From the NCBI RefSeq assembly GCF_007741535.1, contig NZ_CP036525.1, positions 7,502,001 through 7,566,000 on the forward strand: a stretch of 64,000 nt of DNA. Reading direction: 5' to 3'. Position numbers and translations under genes: made by a program. Positions within the stretch are counted from its first letter, which is position 1; each line of letters opens with the position of its first letter. The notes under the pieces are model-generated. The model saw only the letters and a program-made list of their open reading frames with translations, was not told the DNA's origin and ran no database searches. Source of the DNA: Rubripirellula lacrimiformis (GTDB lineage Bacteria; Planctomycetota; Planctomycetia; Pirellulales; Pirellulaceae). Below, in pieces: positions 59,173 to 64,000 of this stretch.

Positions 59173-60201
59173 GAATCACTACGCGAAGTCGTCTACAAGT
59201 CCGCCAGCGGGATTGCCGATTGTCTTCACTGCGTTGATCTGCATTGCGGAAGCCCCCGACTGCGTAAACGATTGGTTTCACTGTCGTGACGTCAGTCGCA
59301 ACGACAGTGATTGCGAACCATCCGGTTGCAAGGACGGGCAATCGCGGTTGCGAGAAAACCATCAAATTCAGGTTCCAGAGGGTGCCCCACCGCGGCTGGT
59401 GTTGGGCAGTCCACTCTTCCACATGGGCTGGCGAAAACACCAGGACCATGCGATTTGTCTGGATGCAGGGTCTAGCGAGCAGCGGTGGAGAATAAGCGAT
59501 GCGTGCCTCAAACTTGGTCGACCTGCGACTGGCAATGAGAGATTGAATTCCGGTTCATCATCACCGCCGTCGTTGGACGACCGTCTTGAGTTGAACACAG
59601 CGGATTGACAGACGACGGCGACACGTCCTCGCCGCCAAGCGGGAATGGCTGGGGACAAACCGTTTGGGCGTTAGCCCCGGCTTGGTCACGCAAAAATCCT
59701 GCGGCTAACGGCCTGCTTGGATCGTTGCGATCATGAACCGCTGGCCCGCACGATGATGATGCGGATCGTCCTGGCCTTCATCATGCACCGCGGTCGGATG
59801 AACTGCAGCGCCGCCGGAGCGATCGTCTGCGAGCCGGTGACAATCATTTCAGCGGCAATCGGCAGCCGTCGGCTGGATCCAATCAGGCATTCCCAGTCCA
59901 GTCGGCGAGCCCACCGTTAGATTATCAAACACAGAAATGTTCAGTCGCTGCATCGAATTCGGAGTCGATCCTGCTCCCGAATCGAGCAAGAATGTCTATC
60001 ATCATGACGATTGCGGTGGCCTCGGCGGCGACAAAACAGGACACACCGTCCGGCGGTGATACTTTGTCGCTAGGCAGCATTGCGTTGATGCAGGCAGAAA
60101 GCCGGACACCGGAATCTAGCAGACCGTCGCCAACGCAATGATCGTCGGCGGCAACTCAACCGCAACTTGCTTTTGCTTTTCCTATCTTCAAGGCATCCAG
60201 A
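59173..60201. other. Gene-free kilobase with inverted repeats
   Basis: No gene in 1029 nt passes; the longest frames are 60-150 residues and have no ribosome binding site or motif. Two inverted repeats stand out. TCACTGTCGT at 59278-59287 pairs perfectly with ACGACAGTGA at 59301-59310, with GACGTC in the loop. CGTTAGCC at 59669-59676 faces GGCTAACG at 59703-59710. They may be terminators or remnants of mobile repeats. Confidence 0.55.
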
Positions 60202-60942
60202 TTGAACCCGGAAACTGACCCAACGGTGCCGCCACGATCGCGTCGCAGGCCGTGGATTCGACCATTGATCATCCTGGGCTTGCTATGGATCGTGGTGGCA
60301 TACGCACTGGCGCCGCTGATGTGGGACGGTTATGCACGGATCGATCCGGCTCTTGATGACACGCCACGCATCACCAATACGGGCGACCATCATCCGGGTG
60401 ATCCGCTGAATGTCGAATTGATTGGATCCGAGCAAGAACTAGGCGACATCATGACGGCTGCTGGTTGGTATTTGGCGGCCGCCTTAGGCGTCGAAAGCGA
60501 CTTCAAGATCGCTGCCGACACGGTGCTTTCACGGCCGGACGATGCTGCGCCGGTCAGCAGTCTATATTTATTCGGTCGCAAAGAAGACTTCGCCTTCGAA
60601 CAGCCGGTGGGCGACAACCCACGCCATCGACATCACGTACGACTTTGGAAAACAGCCAGCCCCGACGTCGATGGTCGACCAAAATGGATCGGATCTGCGG
60701 TCTATGACCGACGAGTCGGAATCAGTCGGACCACCGGACAGATCACTCATGTCACCGCCCCGGATGTGGATACCGAACGGGACTACCTTTTTGAATGCCT
60801 AGAAAAGACGGGACAACTCGAATCGCAGTACATTGTGCAAGGGTTCCATCAACAGCTTTCCGGGCGGAACGGCGGCGGTGATCCCTGGCGAACGGACGGC
60901 GATCTGTATCGAGGCGTGATCCGATCAGCCGGCGCCGAATAG
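60202..60942 (+). CDS. LssY C-terminal domain protein
   Basis: 246 residues. One membrane anchor lies near 20-42 (IRPLIILGLLWIVVAYALAPLM). The rest matches the LssY_C domain: LNVELIGSEQELGDIMTAAGW, APVSSLYLFGRKEDFAFEQP, RHHVRLWKT, TGQITHVTAPDVDTERDYL. In other bacteria this domain is fused to a PAP2 or DedA part; here it stands alone. The TTG at 60202 follows AAGG at a fitting distance. It lies 114 nt before the sulfatase gene. Confidence 0.87.
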   Translation: MNPETDPTVPPRSRRRPWIRPLIILGLLWIVVAYALAPLMWDGYARIDPALDDTPRITNTGDHHPGDPLNVELIGSEQELGDIMTAAGWYLAAALGVESDFKIAADTVLSRPDDAAPVSSLYLFGRKEDFAFEQPVGDNPRHRHHVRLWKTASPDVDGRPKWIGSAVYDRRVGISRTTGQITHVTAPDVDTERDYLFECLEKTGQLESQYIVQGFHQQLSGRNGGGDPWRTDGDLYRGVIRSAGAE

Positions 60943-61056
60943 AGGCAGCAACCATGTTCCAACGATCAGCGTTGGACAACCTTGTCACGATCGCGAACGA
61001 CGGATCGTGTGCCAGACGAACCAATTTTTCAACTTTTCACTCGGGAGACTGATCTC

Positions 61057-63564
61057 ATGCAATTCAGAAATCTTGGATTTCTATCGCTCGTCTTATTCGC
61101 ATTCGCAGGTACTGCGGATGCGCAAGTCGAAGTGACGGGCGAACTGGGATCCGCTGGCGCCACGACCTCAATCGATGGCAAACAACTTCCGGCACCCGAT
61201 CCGAAATTTGGCGGTGTGATCAAGGATGATGCTTTGCAATCCAAAGCGTGGTGGGCGCCGCGCATCGTGCCTCCCAAGTCCGCTCCCAACGTGCTGTTGA
61301 TCATCACGGACGACTCGGGATTTGGTGTCCCAAGCACCTTTGGTGGCGTCATCCCAACGCCCACGATGGACCGTGTCGCCAACAACGGCTTGCGATACAA
61401 CAACATCCACTCCACCGCACTCTGTTCGCCCACCCGAGCCGCTTTGCTTACCGGTCGCAATCACCACTCGGTCGGCTTCGGCGTGATCTCGGAACAGTCC
61501 ACCGGTTTCCCCGGTTACAACGCGGTCATTCCCGAAGAAAAAGCCACCATTGGCCGCATGCTTCTGGACAATGGCTATGCAACATCTTGGTTCGGCAAAG
61601 ACCACAACACCCCCACCTACACAGCCAGCCAGATCGGTCCGTTTGATCGCTGGCCATCCGGCTTAGGATTCGAGTACTTCTATGGATTCGTTGGTGGCGA
61701 CGCCAACCAGTGGCAACCTAATCTGTTCCGCAACACAACCCAGATCTATCCGTTCGAAGGCAAACCGGGCTGGAACCTGGTTACGGGCATGGCGGATGAC
61801 GCGATCGATTACTTGAGCCGCATCGATCAGATTGATCCCAGCAAGCCGTTCCTTGTCAAATACGCACCTGGTGCAACCCACGCGCCGCACCACCCGACCA
61901 AGGAATGGGTCGAGAAGATCCACGACATGCACCTCTTTGATGATGGCTACGAAAAGCTGCGCGAGCGGATCTTCGAAAACCAAAAGAAGCTAGGCGTGAT
62001 CCCGCAAGACACGCAACTGGAACCATGGCCAACCAAAGTGCTGAAGCCATGGGCCGAGTGCACCGCGAACGAGAAGAAGTTGTTCATCAAACAGGTAGAG
62101 ATTTTCGCCGCCTACGCTGCTTACAACGACCACGAAATTGGCCGCGTCATCCAGTCGATCGAAGACATGGGCAAACTGGACAACACGCTGATCATCTACA
62201 TCAACGGCGACAACGGCACCAGCGCCGAAGGTGGACCGCTTGGCACGCCGAACGAAGTCGCGTTTTTCAACGGCGTCAACATGATGCCCGCGGAAACGCA
62301 ATTGAAGTGGTATGACGTCTGGGGCACCGAAGAGACCTACAACCACATGTCGGCCGGTTGGGCATGGGCATTTGACACCCCGTTCACCTGGTTCAAACAG
62401 AACGCATCCAAGCTTGGCGGGATCCGCCAAAACATGGCGATCTCGTGGCCAAATCGCATTCAAGATAAGGGCGGTTTGCGTGAACAATTCTGTCACGTGA
62501 TCGACATTGCTCCCACCATCTTGGAGGCTGCCGGGATCCAGCAACCCGAAACCGTCGACGGCATCAAGCAAGCGCCGATCGAAGGCACCAGCCTGGTCTA
62601 TACGTTCGACAAAGATGCCGCCAAAACACCTTCGCAGCACACCACGCAGTACTTCGAAATGATGGGCCAATGGTCGCTCTATCACGAAGGATGGTTGTTG
62701 AGCACGAAAGTGAACCGCGCCCCGTGGGAGGCCTTTGGCGTTGCCAATCCGGACCCATTGAACAACCAAGTGCTTGAACTGTACGACCTGAATACAGACT
62801 TTAGCCAATCCCAAAATGTCGCGGACCAGCATCCTGAAAAGCTGATTCAGATGAAGCAAATGTTCATCGACGAAGCGAAGAAGTATCAGGTGTTCCCCAT
62901 GGACGCGTCGGTCGCAGGACGGATCGTGGCGGATCGTCCGAACATCACGTCCGGTCGTTCGCAGTTCGTCTACACGCGACCAATGGTCGGTCTGCCGCAA
63001 GGCGATTCGCCGGCGCTGTTGAACAGTTCCTACACGATCACAGCCGAAATCACGGTCCCCGAAGGCGGTGCCGAGGGGATGATGCTGACCTCGGGAGGCC
63101 GGTTCGCCGGTTACGGTTTCTATCTGCTGAAGGGCAAACCGGTGTTCCTTTGGAACCTTTTGGACCTGGATCGCATCAAGTGGGAAGGACCTGATGCGTT
63201 GGCTCCAGGCAAGCACAAAATCGAGTTCGACTTTCGGTATGACGGACTTGGTACCGGCACACTCGCCTACAACAACATGAGCGGCCTTGGTCGTCCCGGC
63301 ACCGGTACATTGACCGTCGATGGCAAAGTGGTCGACACGAAGACGATGCCCAAGTCGTTGCCCATGATTTTACAATGGGACGAAAGCTTTGACATTGGCT
63401 CGGACACTCTGACCGGTGTCAACGATGCAGACTACCAGCCGCCGTTCACCTTCACCGGCAAACTGGACAAGCTAACGGTTGATATCGACCGGCCGAAATT
63501 GTCCGCCGAGGATATCAAGACCTTGGAAGAGGGAATGAAGAAGATCGAAGCGGGCAAGGAATAG
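61057..63564 (+). CDS. Formylglycine sulfatase with beta-sandwich C-terminus
   Basis: 835 residues. The signal peptide ends near 22 (FLSLVLFAFAGTADA). The metal-binding Asp85-Asp86 is in LLIITDDSGFG, and Cys123 in CSPTRAALLTGR is the residue converted to formylglycine. Further metal or substrate ligands lie in GKDHN and GDNGTS. It is intact, and the C-terminal 200 residues form an extra domain (ITAEITVPEGGAEGMML, YGFYLLKGKPVFLWNLLD), often seen in large arylsulfatases. Probably removes sulfate from marine polysaccharide or aryl esters outside the cytoplasm. The ATG at 61057 has GGGAGA 10 nt upstream; the frame start at 60982 is rejected. Confidence 0.94.
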   Translation: MQFRNLGFLSLVLFAFAGTADAQVEVTGELGSAGATTSIDGKQLPAPDPKFGGVIKDDALQSKAWWAPRIVPPKSAPNVLLIITDDSGFGVPSTFGGVIPTPTMDRVANNGLRYNNIHSTALCSPTRAALLTGRNHHSVGFGVISEQSTGFPGYNAVIPEEKATIGRMLLDNGYATSWFGKDHNTPTYTASQIGPFDRWPSGLGFEYFYGFVGGDANQWQPNLFRNTTQIYPFEGKPGWNLVTGMADDAIDYLSRIDQIDPSKPFLVKYAPGATHAPHHPTKEWVEKIHDMHLFDDGYEKLRERIFENQKKLGVIPQDTQLEPWPTKVLKPWAECTANEKKLFIKQVEIFAAYAAYNDHEIGRVIQSIEDMGKLDNTLIIYINGDNGTSAEGGPLGTPNEVAFFNGVNMMPAETQLKWYDVWGTEETYNHMSAGWAWAFDTPFTWFKQNASKLGGIRQNMAISWPNRIQDKGGLREQFCHVIDIAPTILEAAGIQQPETVDGIKQAPIEGTSLVYTFDKDAAKTPSQHTTQYFEMMGQWSLYHEGWLLSTKVNRAPWEAFGVANPDPLNNQVLELYDLNTDFSQSQNVADQHPEKLIQMKQMFIDEAKKYQVFPMDASVAGRIVADRPNITSGRSQFVYTRPMVGLPQGDSPALLNSSYTITAEITVPEGGAEGMMLTSGGRFAGYGFYLLKGKPVFLWNLLDLDRIKWEGPDALAPGKHKIEFDFRYDGLGTGTLAYNNMSGLGRPGTGTLTVDGKVVDTKTMPKSLPMILQWDESFDIGSDTLTGVNDADYQPPFTFTGKLDKLTVDIDRPKLSAEDIKTLEEGMKKIEAGKE

Positions 63565-63583
63565 GAACCGTTCGCTTTGCCAA

Positions 63584-63620
63584 CACGCGGGTCACGCCTG
63601 AAAGAGCGTGACCCTGCGTG
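63584..63620 (+). terminator. Hairpin after the sulfatase gene
   Basis: CACGCGGGTCACGC at 63584-63597 pairs with GCGTGACCC and GCGTG at 63606-63620 (one bulged T). The loop is 8 nt, and no T-run follows. It lies 20 nt after the stop. Confidence 0.6.
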
Positions 63621-63718
63621 CCGGTCATCGGAAACCCGCTGCCTGGCAACCTGAACGGTGATTCATCGGTGGGGATCTGCACCGGCGCGTCCCCGTTTTG
63701 AATTGACGGCTCGCTTGC

Positions 63719-63758
63719 AGACGCGTCGGCCTAGTTGCCACTAGGCCGGGTTGCGTCT
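63719..63758. promoter_or_regulatory. Nested hairpin upstream of the FkbM-like gene
   Basis: AGACGC at 63719-63724 pairs with GCGTCT at 63753-63758, and inside it CGGCCTAGT at 63727-63735 pairs with ACTAGGCCG at 63740-63748 over a TGCC loop. It could be a terminator without a U-tract or a regulatory RNA fold in the leader of the next gene. Confidence 0.5.
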
Positions 63759-63817
63759 AAAAACCGGTGCATCGTTTTCCCAGCACTAACGCCTTCACCT
63801 CAGCGAATTGAATCCGG

Positions 63818-64000
63818 ATGAAAAGCATGAAGTTCCGCGGTTTCAATTTGTTCCACAACAATCGCGAAGCCGCCGAATCGATGGTTCGTCAGATCGACGA
63901 ATTCCCGTCTTTCTTCACTCCCCAAGGCGATCGGCCGCTAATCGTCGATTGCGGAGCCAACATTGGTGTGTCCGTGCTGGAGTGGAAAACGCGTTGGCCA
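63818..64000 (+). CDS. FkbM-like methyltransferase, start only
   Basis: The ATG at 63818 opens a frame that runs to the window edge (61 codons). The text NLFHNNREAAESMVRQIDEF leads to LIVDCGANIGVSVLEW, which is SAM-binding motif I of FkbM-type methyltransferases. Such enzymes modify sugars or lipids in surface polymers. The rest is outside the window. A second ATG, at 63827, is also possible. Confidence 0.72.
   Translation, partial: MKSMKFRGFNLFHNNREAAESMVRQIDEFPSFFTPQGDRPLIVDCGANIGVSVLEWKTRWP

Noticed and set aside
61990-63216. 408-residue minus-strand frame
   Set aside because: Antisense shadow of the sulfatase gene, rich in Arg, His and Gln as GC-rich shadows are.

Overview
The window comes from a marine-type planctomycete, most likely a member of the Pirellulaceae close to Rhodopirellula. 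Lineage markers seen in the sequence are a PVC-type heme-binding dehydrogenase with HEAT repeats and a CxxCH site, a PSD1 (DUF1549/DUF1553) cytochrome followed directly by a DUF1501 protein, a formylglycine sulfatase, an ECF sigma factor overlapping a Ser/Thr kinase with TPRs, an LEDRRLLA N-terminal motif on a giant surface protein, and many GTG/TTG starts with few strong ribosome binding sites. Names are inferred from motifs; no database search was run.

Layout. 1-12.1 kb: the end of a PhoD-like phosphatase with a LamG domain, L-serine dehydratase, a DUF4129 membrane protein with a small GYF-like gene, a secreted protein of unknown function, a THUMP-like methyltransferase, then kinase, ECF sigma factor and YgfZ on the minus strand. 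12.7-21 kb: rarA, a membrane-anchored vWA protein, an LPG-synthase-type flippase, an AI-2E family permease and a metal ABC permease. 21.6-31 kb: the 1155-residue PVC heme protein, an RlmA-like methyltransferase, cysC, rpsO and pnp. 31-35 kb: a GT25-like glycosyltransferase fusion, divergent from a TPR sulfotransferase.

34.7-48.9 kb is the most unusual region. A 3581-residue surface protein carries Calx-beta repeats, a dockerin-like insert, RHS/YD repeats, a lamin-tail domain, an RHS core and a C-terminal DUF2235/Tle1-like lipase module. A small lipoprotein gene starts 27 nt downstream and is the natural immunity candidate. Next comes a repeat-rich, lower-GC tract with a secreted 359-residue protein, a decayed partial copy of the same gene, another gene fragment, and several copies of a hairpin-forming repeat. 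The layout is what one expects of a polymorphic toxin locus that exchanges its tip and keeps remnants.

48.8-64 kb: a DUF255 thioredoxin-like protein, a macrodomain-like protein, the PSD1/DUF1501 pair, a CBS-domain protein, a secreted unknown, an LssY C-terminal protein, a sulfatase and the start of an FkbM-like methyltransferase.

A second theme is the intergenic DNA. Tandem hexamers of TTCGAG/TTCAAG type and their complements lie in several gaps, often as facing arms that can fold into long hairpins, notably between convergent genes (14.1 and 19.4 kb). No rRNA, tRNA, CRISPR array, transposase or integrase was found.
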